DNA of 64,000 nt. Origin: Desulfovibrio porci. GTDB lineage: Bacteria > Desulfobacterota > Desulfovibrionia > Desulfovibrionales > Desulfovibrionaceae. Position numbers and translations under genes: made by a program. The stretch covers positions 62,001 to 126,000 of the forward strand of contig NZ_VUMH01000004.1 in NCBI RefSeq assembly GCF_009696265.1. The letters run 5' to 3'. Shown here in pieces: positions 1 to 10,146 of this stretch. A model generated the notes under the pieces. The model saw only the letters and a list, made by a program, of their open reading frames with translations, ran no database searches and was not told the origin of the DNA. Position 1 is the first letter of the stretch; every line of letters starts with the position of its first letter.

Positions 1-955
1 CCAGCCTGGACAGCGCCGGGCTGTGCCCCGGTTCGGCCGAGGCGTGGGAAAGCACGGCATAGTCGGCCAGGGCCGGGCAGATGGCCAGAGCAGCCGCATA
101 GGCCGCGCTGCAGATGAAGCCGTCCACCAGCACGGGCAGCCGTTGCGCCGCCGCGCCCAGCATGATGCCGCTCATCACGGCGATCTCAAAGCCGCCCACG
201 GCGGCCAGAATATCCACCGGATCGCCGGAGGCCAGCAGGGACGCATTGACCCGCAGGGCCTCGCGCACGATGCCCGCCTTGTGCCGGACCATGGCAGGAT
301 CGGAACCCGCGCCGGGACCGGTGAGCGCGTCCGGGTCCAGGCCCAGCAGGGCGCAATAGAGGGCCGTGCCCGCTGTGGAGTTGGCAATGCCCATTTCTCC
401 CGTGCCCAGGCAGCGGTAGCCCCGCCCGGCCGCCTCGGCGGCCAGATCCACGCCCCGGCGCAGACCGTTCAGGCAGGTCTCGCGGCTCATGGCCGGGCCA
501 CGGCTCATGTCCGCCGTGCCGTCGCCCAGACGCCGGTCCAGCAGCATGGGATGCGGCGTGAACGGCCCGCCCGCGCAACCGGCGTCCACCACCCGCAAAT
601 CCAGGCCGCCGCACCGGCAGAGCACGTTGACCGCCGCGCCGCCGTGCAGAAAATTCATGACCATCTGCCTGGTCACGGCCTGGGGAAAGGGCGAAACGCC
701 TTGGGCGGCCACGCCGTGGTCCCCGGCCACGGTCAGCATCAGGGCCGGACTCACGGAAAGCGGCAGTTCGCCACGGCGCATGGCGTACAGACGCCGGGCC
801 AGTTCCTCCAGCCGCCCCAGACTGCCGCGCGGCTTGGTCAGATTGTCCAGATGGGCCTGGGCCGCGTCCAGATCCTCCCGGCGCGGACGCTCAATGCGCA
901 GTCCTGGAAAAAGCCGTTCCAATTCGGCCTGAGTGAAACTGATTTTCTTGTCCAT
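1..955 (-). CDS. cobT: Nicotinate-nucleotide-dimethylbenzimidazole phosphoribosyltransferase CobT, 3' end cut by window edge
   Basis: CobT transfers the ribose phosphate of nicotinate mononucleotide to dimethylbenzimidazole, giving the alpha-ribazole phosphate of the lower loop of cobalamin. The reading frame starts at ATG 955 (MDKKISFTQAELERLFPG) and stays open for 318 codons to the window edge. Family sequences visible are GDHGVAAQGVSPFP, NFLHGGAAVNVL, GTGEMGIANST and DPVDILAAVGGFEIA. The family is about 350 residues long, so the last 30 or so, including the region of the catalytic glutamate, lie outside the window. The gene stands apart from the B12 operon at 23.6-27.4 kb. Identity is confident; an intact C-terminus cannot be judged. 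Confidence 0.93.
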   Translation of the reverse strand, partial: MDKKISFTQAELERLFPGLRIERPRREDLDAAQAHLDNLTKPRGSLGRLEELARRLYAMRRGELPLSVSPALMLTVAGDHGVAAQGVSPFPQAVTRQMVMNFLHGGAAVNVLCRCGGLDLRVVDAGCAGGPFTPHPMLLDRRLGDGTADMSRGPAMSRETCLNGLRRGVDLAAEAAGRGYRCLGTGEMGIANSTAGTALYCALLGLDPDALTGPGAGSDPAMVRHKAGIVREALRVNASLLASGDPVDILAAVGGFEIAVMSGIMLGAAAQRLPVLVDGFICSAAYAAALAICPALADYAVLSHASAEPGHSPALSRL

Positions 956-1122
956 TGGCGGTTTGTAGCCTGTACGGGACGGCGACGCAAGGTCTTTACA
1001 AGCCGGGAATGATAATTACCTAGCAAACAGATCGGCAATGCTTCCATAACCGGACATGCCGCTTACACCGCCGCCCGGCCGGGTTTATTGAGGCGGCGGG
1101 ACTTTATCTGACGAGGTGAATT

Positions 1123-1353
1123 ATGTACAATATAGCTCGCAACGCCCGCAGGGCGGCTCTTTTCTTCTTGTTCTGTCTGCTCACCGCCCTGGTGGGTCTG
1201 CCCATCCGGGGCGCGCTGGCAGCGCACGCTGTTCCTGTGGTCGAAACGGTTCGGATCGAACAACGCGCGGCCGCAGCCCCCGCTTCCTTCGAGGCGGCCA
1301 GGAACGGATCGGGACAGATCCGGCCGGGCGCTGAAATGTATTGCGGAAGGTAA
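1123..1353 (+). CDS. Small hypothetical exported peptide upstream of the DegP gene
   Basis: A 76-codon frame opens at ATG 1123 behind a plausible ribosome site (GAGGTG about 5 bases upstream). It begins with a basic stretch and a hydrophobic segment, ALFFLFCLLTALVGLPI, followed by ALA-A, like a cleavable signal peptide. The rest (about 45 residues) has no recognisable domain. It ends 2 bases before the DegP start, so the two would be co-transcribed. The signal-peptide region resembles that of the following protease (both have an F-L-x-LFCLL core), so it could be a decayed duplication of that leader. I do not recognise a family; it may be a leader peptide or not expressed. Confidence 0.4.
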   Translation: MYNIARNARRAALFFLFCLLTALVGLPIRGALAAHAVPVVETVRIEQRAAAAPASFEAARNGSGQIRPGAEMYCGR

Positions 1354-1355
1354 TC

Positions 1356-2723
<1,368 letters not shown>

Positions 2724-2818
2724 GCCCGGCGGCAGGCCGCCCTTGCCAAAAGGCGCAACGGCTTTATTTGTATGGCGAAGCCCGCATGGGCCGGACCGGG
2801 CAAAAAGACCGGAGGCAC

Positions 2819-2847
2819 TTGACAGGGCCAAGGGCTGAAGCTATCCC
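2819..2847 (+). promoter_or_regulatory. Sigma70-type promoter for the ferredoxin gene
   Basis: A perfect -35 hexamer TTGACA (2819-2824) is followed by a 17-base spacer and TATCCC (2842-2847), 66 bases before the ferredoxin start. The -10 box is imperfect, but the spacing is ideal. This predicts that ferredoxin is transcribed separately from degP, which ends at 2723. Between them, GGCGG/CCGCC (about 2728-2742) can form a short hairpin without a T-run. Confidence 0.6.
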
Positions 2848-2912
2848 TTTCACAAGCGGTTTCCAGCCGCCCCTGCATCAAGCAGAACACAAAGTTACTT
2901 TGGGAGGAAACA

Positions 2913-3101
2913 ATGGGCTACAATGTGAGTGTTGATAACGACAAATGCGTGGGTTGCGGCGAATGCGTGGACGTTTGCCCTGTGGAAGTCTATGAAATCA
3001 AGGACGGCAAGTCCGAACCCGTGAACGCCGAAGAATGCCTCGGCTGCGAATCCTGTGTGGAAGTCTGCGAAACCAGCGCCATCACTGTTGAAGAAGCCTA
3101 G
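2913..3101 (+). CDS. 2[4Fe-4S] ferredoxin
   Basis: A 62-residue soluble electron carrier. Two cluster motifs are visible: CVGCGECVDVCP near residues 13-24 and CLGCESCVEVCE near residues 42-53. Each is the classical C-x2-C-x2-C-x3-C ferredoxin pattern, and the second lacks the usual proline after its last cysteine. GGGAGG lies just before ATG 2913. The short acidic protein is typical of the clostridial-type/Desulfovibrio ferredoxins that link pyruvate oxidation to low-potential acceptors. The gene is monocistronic, with its own promoter and a strong 3' hairpin. Confidence 0.96.
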   Translation: MGYNVSVDNDKCVGCGECVDVCPVEVYEIKDGKSEPVNAEECLGCESCVEVCETSAITVEEA

Positions 3102-3166
3102 TTAACGGTGCAATGCCCACGCGGCATTCCGTTGCTGACCCGTTTACGGAACATTTGTTCTTTCCA

Positions 3167-3202
3167 CAGTGCCGCCGGGCGTGTGTGCGTCTGGCGGCAC
3201 TG
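3167..3202 (+). terminator. Hairpin downstream of ferredoxin
   Basis: A perfect 10-bp stem (CAGTGCCGCC at 3167-3176 with GGCGGCACTG at 3193-3202) encloses a 16-base loop. No U-tract follows, so it may be a weak or Rho-assisted terminator or a 3' stabiliser of the ferredoxin mRNA. It ends 32 bases before the next start codon. Confidence 0.45.
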
Positions 3203-3234
3203 CTGTAACCCGTCCGCGTTGTCGTAGGAAAGCC

Positions 3235-3903
3235 ATGATCCCCGATCTGAGCCCCATATTTTCCCGCTACGAAACCTTGCGGGCCGAGACCGACGCCCTG
3301 TTCGCGCGCGTGCGCGAGGCGCAGCCCGGTTGCGTGACCTGCAAGGAAGGCTGTAGCGACTGCTGCCACGCCCTGTTTGATCTCTCGCTGGTGGAGGCCA
3401 TGTACCTGAACCGCGCCTTTGAGGCGGCTTTCGCCCACGGGCCGGAGCGTTCGGACATCCTCACCCGCGCCTCGGAAAGCGACCGTCGTCTCACCCGCCT
3501 GAAGCGGGAACTGTTCCGCGCCGAAAAAGACGGGGAAAGCCCGGAGGCCATCATGGCCCAGGCCGCCCAGGCCCGGCTGCGCTGTCCCCTGCTGGACCAG
3601 GAGGACCGCTGTCTGCTTTACGCGGCGCGGCCCATCACCTGCCGCCTGTACGGCGTGCCCACAGCCATTGCCGGGCAGGGACACGTCTGCGGCTTTTCGG
3701 CCTTTGAAAAGGGCAAAGCCTACCCCACCGTGCATCTGGACAAAATCCAGGCCCGGCTTGAGGAACTCAGCCGGGAGGTGGCCGAAACCGTGGAATCCCG
3801 CTTCACGGAGCTGCACGAAGTTTACGTGCCCCTGTCCATGGCTCTGCTCACCCGCTACGACGAGGCATATCTGGGCATCGGCCCGGCCAAACCCGAGGAT
3901 TAG
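3235..3903 (+). CDS. YkgJ-family cysteine-cluster protein
   Basis: A 222-residue protein with the cysteine pattern of the YkgJ family (putative zinc- or iron-chelating proteins). CVTCKEGCSDCC lies near residues 37-48. Further cysteines fall at RCPLL and DRCLLY, and in RPITCRLYG and HVCGF toward residues 120-157. The spacing suggests a metal or Fe-S site, but the biochemical role is not established. ATG 3235 follows TAGGAAAG. The gene is first in a tight run with the next two (6-base gap, then a 4-base overlap), so the three are probably one transcript. Confidence 0.8.
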   Translation: MIPDLSPIFSRYETLRAETDALFARVREAQPGCVTCKEGCSDCCHALFDLSLVEAMYLNRAFEAAFAHGPERSDILTRASESDRRLTRLKRELFRAEKDGESPEAIMAQAAQARLRCPLLDQEDRCLLYAARPITCRLYGVPTAIAGQGHVCGFSAFEKGKAYPTVHLDKIQARLEELSREVAETVESRFTELHEVYVPLSMALLTRYDEAYLGIGPAKPED

Positions 3904-3909
3904 GCCCCC

Positions 3910-4302
3910 ATGTTCGACAGCATTCCGGCCACTGTTTTCCGCGACGGCACGCCGCAGACGCTCACGGACGAACAGGAAAAGCTCAAGCGCGAGATCTACG
4001 AAAAAATGAATCCGCGCCGCCGCAAGTTCGTGGACCGCATCGGCTATGAAACCTGGGATCCCTTCCAGAAGCCCAACGATCCGCTGGATCTGCGCATGGA
4101 TGTGAGCAAGCGCACCACCCAGCAGCTGGTCAATGAATTTCTGCGTGAGGCGGCCCGGAAAGGGCCGTACAGCAATGATTACGGCAAGGGCGCCATGGAA
4201 TGCGCCCTGGGCGTGGTCAACAAGGACGAAAAATACCAGGGCATTTTTGACTTCTGCCTCTGGTACCACGATCTTTTGAAAAAAGAAGGGCATATCGAAT
4301 GA
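3910..4302 (+). CDS. Conserved hypothetical protein, 130 residues
   Basis: I do not recognise a named domain. The protein is charged and soluble, with no signal peptide or membrane segment. Residues 1-60 are basic (NPRRRKFVDRIGYETWDPF), and the C-terminal half is predicted helical (TTQQLVNEFLREAARKG, then FDFCLWYHDLLKKEG). It lies between a YkgJ-type protein and a TPR protein, and its stop overlaps the TPR start (ATGA). Co-translation with a TPR scaffold suggests a complex, but that is inference. The good spacing and codon use argue that it is a real gene. Confidence 0.75.
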   Translation: MFDSIPATVFRDGTPQTLTDEQEKLKREIYEKMNPRRRKFVDRIGYETWDPFQKPNDPLDLRMDVSKRTTQQLVNEFLREAARKGPYSNDYGKGAMECALGVVNKDEKYQGIFDFCLWYHDLLKKEGHIE

Positions 4303-4925
4303 AAGAGCGCTACGACGATCTGGACGAATATATCGCGGACCTCAAAAAGGAAATTGAGGCCAACGAGCAATGCGCCACCCACTACTATAACCTGGGTCTG
4401 GCCCTGCTGACCAAGCGCGATTTTGTGGCCGCCGAGGAAGCGCTGCTCAACGCGGTGCGCAATTCTCCGCACCTGGCCGAAGCCTATGTGCAGCTGGGCG
4501 GCATCTGCCTTGAACGCGGCGACCTCGAAGGCTGTCTGCGCTACAACGAGGAAGCCGCCAACTGCCGGGCCAAATTCCCCATTCCCTGGAGCAACATCGC
4601 TTTTGTGCACCTCCAGCGCGGCGAGCCGGACAAGGCCATCACCGCCCTGCGCAAGGCCCTGAAATGGGACCCCAAATTCGTGCAGGCCAAGAACGCCCTG
4701 TCCACGGCCTATTACATGAAGGGCGACTTCAAGGCCTGTGAGGAAACCTGCCGGGATCTGCTGGCCCAGGAACCGGGCTTTGCCCCGGCCTGGAACAATC
4801 TGGCCCTGGCCCTCTTTGACCTCAAGGAATACGACCAGGCCATCGAGGCCGCGGACAAGGCGCGCGAGTTGGGCTTTGAGGTGCCGGAAGGCTTTCTGGA
4901 AGAACTGAAGCCCCACAGAAAATAA
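4299..4925 (+). CDS. Tetratricopeptide-repeat protein
   Basis: A 208-residue soluble protein made almost entirely of TPR units, roughly five from residue 25 to 195. Examples are ATHYYNLGLALLTKRDFVAAEE, AYVQLGGICLERGDLEG, PWSNIAFVHLQRGEPDKA and AWNNLALALFDLKEYDQA, with the usual small residues at helix positions. TPRs bind partner proteins; no catalytic part is present. ATG 4299 has GAAGGG 8 bases upstream and overlaps the preceding stop by 4 bases. A strong terminator follows. Confidence 0.9.
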   Translation: MKERYDDLDEYIADLKKEIEANEQCATHYYNLGLALLTKRDFVAAEEALLNAVRNSPHLAEAYVQLGGICLERGDLEGCLRYNEEAANCRAKFPIPWSNIAFVHLQRGEPDKAITALRKALKWDPKFVQAKNALSTAYYMKGDFKACEETCRDLLAQEPGFAPAWNNLALALFDLKEYDQAIEAADKARELGFEVPEGFLEELKPHRK

Positions 4926-4974
4926 AGCGGGGTCGCGCTCCGCACAGCGTGTTTTCGGCATATTTCTTGCTGAT

Positions 4975-5016
4975 AAAAACGCGGACGGTCAAATTTTCCG
5001 ACGTCCGCGTTTTTTC
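4975..5016 (+). terminator. Intrinsic terminator of the YkgJ-TPR operon
   Basis: The stem ACGCGGACG pairs with CGTCCGCGT, flanked by an A-run on the left and six Ts on the right. It is symmetrical, so it could also act on the other strand. Confidence 0.85.
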
Positions 5017-5067
5017 GTGTCCGGGCTTCCCCTGGTCCGGCCCGCAAGCAAGAAGGAGCACAAGCGC

Positions 5068-5379
5068 ATGGAACTGGAATTTCGCTTTCGCAATAATGAT
5101 CTGGGACCGTATTTCCCCACTTTTCAGGAGCGGGTCAACACCATGCTCCCCGCCCGCCCGGCGGAAACGGCTGGCGCAGCCGCCGAAGCCGCTGCGCCCG
5201 AGCTGCCCTCTCCGGAAGAATGCGCTCCGGTCACGCCCCATCTGCCCGGTATGGAAGAAGTTTCTCAGACCCTGGCCCAGGTGGAAGAGAAGGCCGCCCT
5301 GCAAAGCCAGGAGTTGATTCAGGTCCACTCCGGCCTCAACGAGCAGCGGGTGGCGCGCCTGCTGGGCCTGCTGGACTGA
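5068..5379 (+). CDS. Hypothetical protein, 103 residues
   Basis: The frame begins at ATG 5068 behind AAGAAGGAG. The first 30 residues are a compact segment (MELEFRFRNNDLGPYFPTF). Next come an Ala/Glu/Pro-rich linker and a C-terminal amphipathic helix with heptad-like spacing (VSQTLAQVEEKAALQSQEL). There is no signal peptide, membrane span or known motif. It is monocistronic and converges on the large GGDEF/EAL gene, with an 87-base gap. It may be a coiled-coil adaptor, but no function can be assigned. Confidence 0.6.
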   Translation: MELEFRFRNNDLGPYFPTFQERVNTMLPARPAETAGAAAEAAAPELPSPEECAPVTPHLPGMEEVSQTLAQVEEKAALQSQELIQVHSGLNEQRVARLLGLLD

Positions 5380-5466
5380 TTCCGCGCAAAAAACGCCATT
5401 CCCCCTGCCGGCCGGAAAATCCCGCTGCCAATCGGCGGTTGCGCCACGGCAGCCCCCGGGGCACGC

Positions 5467-8400
5467 TCAGTCGCTTCCCGCAAGCGGCGGCCCGCCCAGG
5501 TACTTTGCCTCGAACTCCGCCACGGGCATGGGCCTGTCGTAGAGAAATCCCTGGCCCAAACCGCAGCCGAGTTCGCGCAAAATGTGTTCCTGCTCCTCAT
5601 TTTCCACGCCTTCGGCAATCACTTCAATCCGCATGTCGCGGCACATCCGGATGACGTTCTTGAGAATAATCCGCTTGCGTTTCTGCAAGCGGAGCGAGCT
5701 GATCAGGCTTTTGTCCAGCTTGAGCACATGAAAATCAATGTCGCCCAGCGCGGAAAGATTGGTGTACTTGGTGCCGAAGTCGTCCAGCGAAATGGAAAAT
5801 CCGGCGTTGTACAGATTCCCGGCAGCCTGGTGGAGCAAGCCTTTGCCCAGATCGGCCAGGCTTTCGGTGATTTCAATTTCCAGGTTGCGGCGCGACACGT
5901 CGTACCGGGCCAGAATCGTTTCCATGCTGGACACGATGTCGCGTTCAAGCAGGGTCAGGCGGGAAAAATTCACGGAGAGCGCCGGACAGACGAAACCCCG
6001 TCGTTTCCATTTTTCCTGCAGGCGGCAGACCTCCTCAAAGGCGAACAGATCCACGTAACGGATCAGGCTGTTTTTTTCCAGAGAAGGGATGAACCGGGCG
6101 GGCGAAACGAGGCCCGCCGTCTTGTCCCGGTACCGGATCAGGGCTTCCGCGCCGGTCAGCGTCCGGTTCCGGAGCTCCACCTTCGGCTGAAGAAAAATTT
6201 CAAATTCCCGCTTTTCCAGCGAAGCGAGCAATTCGTGCAGCACGGCCCGGCGCTCGCTGTCCACGCCGCCCCTGCCCGAATCGTAATAACGCCGTTTTTC
6301 CACCTTCATGAACTGGCCCGCCAGTTCCAGCAGCCGGTCCACGTCCTTTTCCGCATTGTCCCAGGCGGCTCCCACGGCCGCGCTGAAATGCCCGAATTCC
6401 TCCACCCGGCTCCCGACTTCCGCCACTTTCCCGTCCCAGTCCTCAAGCGGCATGTCCTCGGCCAGGGCCACAAACTCGTCGCCGTTGATCCGGAACAGCA
6501 GCCCCTGATCCAAAAACACATCGCGAAGAATGGACGCGAATTTTTTGATGTAATGATCTCCGGTCTGAAAGCCGCGCGTACTGTTGATGCCTTTGAGGTT
6601 GTTCAGGTTGGCCGTCATGACGCCCAGCGAGGAAACCGCGTTGGCGTCATAGTCTCGGAGGTATTTTTCATAGCTGCTGCGGCTGTACAGTCCGGTCCAC
6701 GCGTCATGGCTGCCGGCATACAGGATGCTTTCCATCAGCCGGCGTTTTTTCCACTCGCCGACCAGAAAGCCGCTGAACGATTCCAGAAAGGCCATGTTCT
6801 GAAAATTGCTGGAGATGTTTTCGATGCACAGGCAGCCCAACTCGGTTTCGCCGTCACGCAGCTGCAGCCAGCGCTGGTTGTCGATGCCGTTGCGCTTCAT
6901 GGACTGGTACATGTCGAAGGAATAACAGAGCATGACCTCGCGGTGCTCAATCATGATCGGTCGGCCCCATTCGCGGTCCCGCAGCCACGAGCTCACGATC
7001 CGCCTGTCCTCCTCGCTCGGGAAAAGCCCGGTGCCGGACTGTGACTTGTGCCAGATGTGGGCGCAGCGGTAGCCCTCCGCCGGGTCGCGGCATTCCCAGA
7101 GCCGCACGGCGTCGGCCCGGAAAAAGCTGCCCACGGTTTCCAGGCCGCTGCGCATGGCCGACTCCAGATCGTGGGCTTCGCTCATGCGCTGGATGCCGCT
7201 GATAATGCTGTGGCTTTCCGTGGCGCCGTTTTCCAGCGAATCCACAATACTTTTGTCGTTGGAAATGTCGATGGCCAGGGCCAGCAGGGCCTCCCTGCCC
7301 CGCCAATGGACCAGCTTGTTTTTGATCAGAAATTCCTGCTCCAGCGCGCTGTTGAGGTTTTTCCACAAAAAGAACTTGTCCGCGGACCAACTGGCCTTGC
7401 TGCAAAACGGGCAGGGGCTGTCGCGCTTGTGCATGACCTCATAGCACTTCATGCCGATACATTCCGCCTCGGACCGGCCGATGCGCTCGTAGAAAGCCTT
7501 GTTGCCGCAGATGAGATTGAAGTTGTCGGGATCCACCAGATAGGCCATATCGCCTTCGCCGCCCACAAACGAGGCAAAGGGATCTTCCTCTTCCCGCGGC
7601 GTTTCCTCCACGGGCCGGCGCGTTTTCCCCGCGGTTCCGGCCCCTCGCTCCCGCCGGGTCTTCAGACCTCCCAGCGGGCCGCCTTCCCGGCCGTTATAAA
7701 ACACATAGGAACCTTTTCCGCCGCTCTTGGCGTCGTAGAGGGCGGTGTCCGCATGCCGGAAAAGCTTCTCGTAGAAAGCGCCCCCCTGTGCCAGGACCAC
7801 GCCCAGGCTGCAGGAAAGCTCCGGCTCCTTCTGCTCGCCGAGCACCGTGTAGAGCACGTCCAGCCGCTCCCGCACCCGGGCCTCGGAGCCGATATTTTTC
7901 AAAAACAGGATGAATTCGTCGCCGCCGAAACGGCCGATAATGTCGCTGCGCCGGAACGTCCGACTGACCAGACCGGCCAGTTTGACCAGCACTTCGTCGC
8001 CCGCCTTGTGGCCGTATACGTCGTTGATCTCTTTGAAATTATCCATATCCAGGATTATGAACGCGCAGACTTCGTCTTCCTGCACCCGCTTCAGATAGTC
8101 CCGAATGGCCGTTTCCGCCGCTTTTCTATTGAACACGCCGGTCAGCGGGTCGCGCTCGGCCTCGTACACGAGTTGAATCTGCTGCTTTTTCCCGGCGTCG
8201 ATATTTTTGATGTAGAACAAGGCAAGAAGGTGTCTGGTCATGGGATCCTGAAACAAATGAACCTTCAGCTCCATCCACATCATCTTGTTCTGTTCCACAA
8301 TGCGCCGGAATTCGCAGCCCAGACGGTCAATGCCGTTGGCCCACGACTGCTCGAAATTCCGGCATTGCATAAGTTCAAAATAGTGTTTCCGGTCGTCGGG

Positions 8401-9441
8401 ATGGACCACCTTGTTGACGAATTCTTCAAACAGGGACGAATAGCTGACCGTATGGATGATTTCGTTGTACAGATTCCACATGCCGCCCACGCGGATGAGC
8501 CTGTCCTCGGTGACGTCAAGCTGCGCGTAGGCGTCTTTTTCGGACAGCATGGACTGATAGAACCGGGTCTCGTTGAGGTAATTCAGCAGCGTTTCCTTTT
8601 CGCGCGAAATATCCTCCAGAATGCCCACCGCCCGGCGTCCGGAACTCTCCTCCGCCTGCATCGCCACCAGCGAAAGGCGCATCCAGGCGTACCGCCCGCC
8701 CACGTCCGCCGTTTTCCATTCGCATACGGCACGCGGCTCGCCGCTCTCCAGACTGCGGAATACGTCGGCCACCGCGTCCGCAAAGTCCGGCGCCACCACG
8801 CCGGAGGCCAGAAGCGTCGCGGGAAAATCAGGGCAGGCCGGTGAGCCGGGCGGGACTGACAGAACGTCCGCCGCCGGCGCTCCCACCCTGTCCAGCACGT
8901 CGCGCGCCAACTCATAGCGGGCCGAGCGGGCGTCCACGTCATACGTAAATATTTCCAGCCCGATCTGGTCCACCGCCAGCCGGGCGGTTGCCAGTCGCCG
9001 GGTCAGCTCCTGCTCACGCCGCCAACCGTCGCTCACATCAAAAGCCGCGCAGTACAATATGCCTTCCGCCGCGCAACCGCGGACGACTTCGGTATGCAGC
9101 CGGATTTCCCTGCCGCCGGGTCCACGAAATTTCTGTTCCAGACGCAGGGGCGAGGCCGCCCCTGCCTTTCGGCACCAGACGCTCAGCGCCTTCAGCGACG
9201 CGGCGTCCGCCAGAGCCGTCAGGCGATTGCCGTAGTTGGAACGCACTTTTTCCAACGGGCAATCCAGCAGTTCATAAAAAGCCGCATTGCCGAAGATTAT
9301 GGTAAAATCTTCATCGTCTTTCAGCGCAAACAGCGCACACGGAACATCGCGCGCCTCAAAACCGCCGCGCCGCACAGCGGCTTCCCGGACCGCACCCGAA
9401 TCCCCAAGCCGTGCATCGGGCAAAACTGTCTGCTTTTTCAC
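5467..9441 (-). CDS. Multi-domain cyclic-di-GMP protein: PAS-PAS-PAS-GGDEF-PAS-GAF-GGDEF-EAL
   Basis: A 1324-residue cytoplasmic signalling protein with no membrane segment. PAS-like domains occupy about 25-410. GGDEF domain 1 (about 430-595) keeps FGGDEFILF and looks able to make c-di-GMP. A PAS domain (about 640-730, with a CPFC pair) and a GAF-like region (750-900) follow. GGDEF domain 2 (about 915-1060) has RINGDEFVAL, where the first Gly of GGDEF is Asn. The EAL domain (about 1075-1310) keeps AEALIR, SVNFS, EITES, LDDFG, KLDK and AEGVE, so phosphodiesterase activity is likely. The start is GTG 9441 with AAGGGGG 4 bases upstream. It is one of two c-di-GMP enzymes in the window. Confidence 0.93.
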   Translation of the reverse strand: MKKQTVLPDARLGDSGAVREAAVRRGGFEARDVPCALFALKDDEDFTIIFGNAAFYELLDCPLEKVRSNYGNRLTALADAASLKALSVWCRKAGAASPLRLEQKFRGPGGREIRLHTEVVRGCAAEGILYCAAFDVSDGWRREQELTRRLATARLAVDQIGLEIFTYDVDARSARYELARDVLDRVGAPAADVLSVPPGSPACPDFPATLLASGVVAPDFADAVADVFRSLESGEPRAVCEWKTADVGGRYAWMRLSLVAMQAEESSGRRAVGILEDISREKETLLNYLNETRFYQSMLSEKDAYAQLDVTEDRLIRVGGMWNLYNEIIHTVSYSSLFEEFVNKVVHPDDRKHYFELMQCRNFEQSWANGIDRLGCEFRRIVEQNKMMWMELKVHLFQDPMTRHLLALFYIKNIDAGKKQQIQLVYEAERDPLTGVFNRKAAETAIRDYLKRVQEDEVCAFIILDMDNFKEINDVYGHKAGDEVLVKLAGLVSRTFRRSDIIGRFGGDEFILFLKNIGSEARVRERLDVLYTVLGEQKEPELSCSLGVVLAQGGAFYEKLFRHADTALYDAKSGGKGSYVFYNGREGGPLGGLKTRRERGAGTAGKTRRPVEETPREEEDPFASFVGGEGDMAYLVDPDNFNLICGNKAFYERIGRSEAECIGMKCYEVMHKRDSPCPFCSKASWSADKFFLWKNLNSALEQEFLIKNKLVHWRGREALLALAIDISNDKSIVDSLENGATESHSIISGIQRMSEAHDLESAMRSGLETVGSFFRADAVRLWECRDPAEGYRCAHIWHKSQSGTGLFPSEEDRRIVSSWLRDREWGRPIMIEHREVMLCYSFDMYQSMKRNGIDNQRWLQLRDGETELGCLCIENISSNFQNMAFLESFSGFLVGEWKKRRLMESILYAGSHDAWTGLYSRSSYEKYLRDYDANAVSSLGVMTANLNNLKGINSTRGFQTGDHYIKKFASILRDVFLDQGLLFRINGDEFVALAEDMPLEDWDGKVAEVGSRVEEFGHFSAAVGAAWDNAEKDVDRLLELAGQFMKVEKRRYYDSGRGGVDSERRAVLHELLASLEKREFEIFLQPKVELRNRTLTGAEALIRYRDKTAGLVSPARFIPSLEKNSLIRYVDLFAFEEVCRLQEKWKRRGFVCPALSVNFSRLTLLERDIVSSMETILARYDVSRRNLEIEITESLADLGKGLLHQAAGNLYNAGFSISLDDFGTKYTNLSALGDIDFHVLKLDKSLISSLRLQKRKRIILKNVIRMCRDMRIEVIAEGVENEEQEHILRELGCGLGQGFLYDRPMPVAEFEAKYLGGPPLAGSD

Positions 9442-9696
9442 AATTCCCCCTTCCCGGGTGCAGCCCGCACCTGCGGCGCGTTTTCCGTCCGCCGCGCACC
9501 GCGCGGCGGACTGGGCCCGCGACGCTTCCTTTCCGTTGTATCCCGGCCGGGCCGGGTATCTTCAACTTTTCCCTGAAATTTTGCCGCGAGAACGTCGCGG
9601 CATTCAGATCGCCCGGTATCCGCCGGAATGAGGACCTCGCGCTTGAGCGGAGCAACGGCTGAAGTAGTTCACGCATGAAACGCGTCAGCTACTCTG

Positions 9697-9848
9697 CAAG
9701 AATTTGTCTGCAAATCCTTGCCACAAAATACAAGAAGCGGTTTTGCCCGTCGCAAACGGGCACTTCAAGTGTTAGATGCTCTAAGGGCGCACTACAAACA
9801 GAGCATTTCAACGCTGAAGTGCTCTCACGCCGCACCGTGTGCGGCGTG
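9697..9848. repeat. Cluster of hairpin repeats in a 705-base gene-free gap (9442-10146)
   Basis: Four palindromes sit in a row. They are GCAAGAATTTG/CAAATCCTTGC (9697-9722), GCCCGT/ACGGGC (about 9748-9765), AGAGCATTTCA/TGAAGTGCTCT (9800-9825) and CACGCCGCAC/GTGCGGCGTG (9826-9848). The first and third types recur together at 19989-20041 next to the IS200 element, so this is a dispersed family. I see no convincing gene in 9442-10146. A 122-codon frame at 9675-10043 runs through these hairpins with unnatural composition and is rejected. The region presumably also holds the promoter of the GGDEF/EAL gene (upstream of 9441). Confidence 0.6.
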
Positions 9849-10146
9849 ACGCCGGTCGCTTCGGCCGAACGAATCCTCGAGCCTTACGGCGCTTCTAAAG
9901 ATAATTTGCTTTACCAGAGAGGAATATGCGGGAATCCGCCATACGGCATGACGAATCCGAGCCGGTGCCGTGTCTTCAGGATGCAACAAAAACATCCGCA
10001 ACGTCAAGAAAATACACTCAAAAAATATCACAACATACTGTAGATTAAGGATTTTTTGACACTCAAGCTTCAATCTTCTTCCGGACGCCATAACCGATTC
10101 CCGGCCGTACTGTTCGGAAGTCCGCCCGTCGGCAGGGCCGCTGAGC

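Noticed and set aside
9675-10043. 122-codon plus-strand frame
   Set aside because: Consists of hairpin repeats and unrelated sequence, no ribosome site, odd amino-acid composition.
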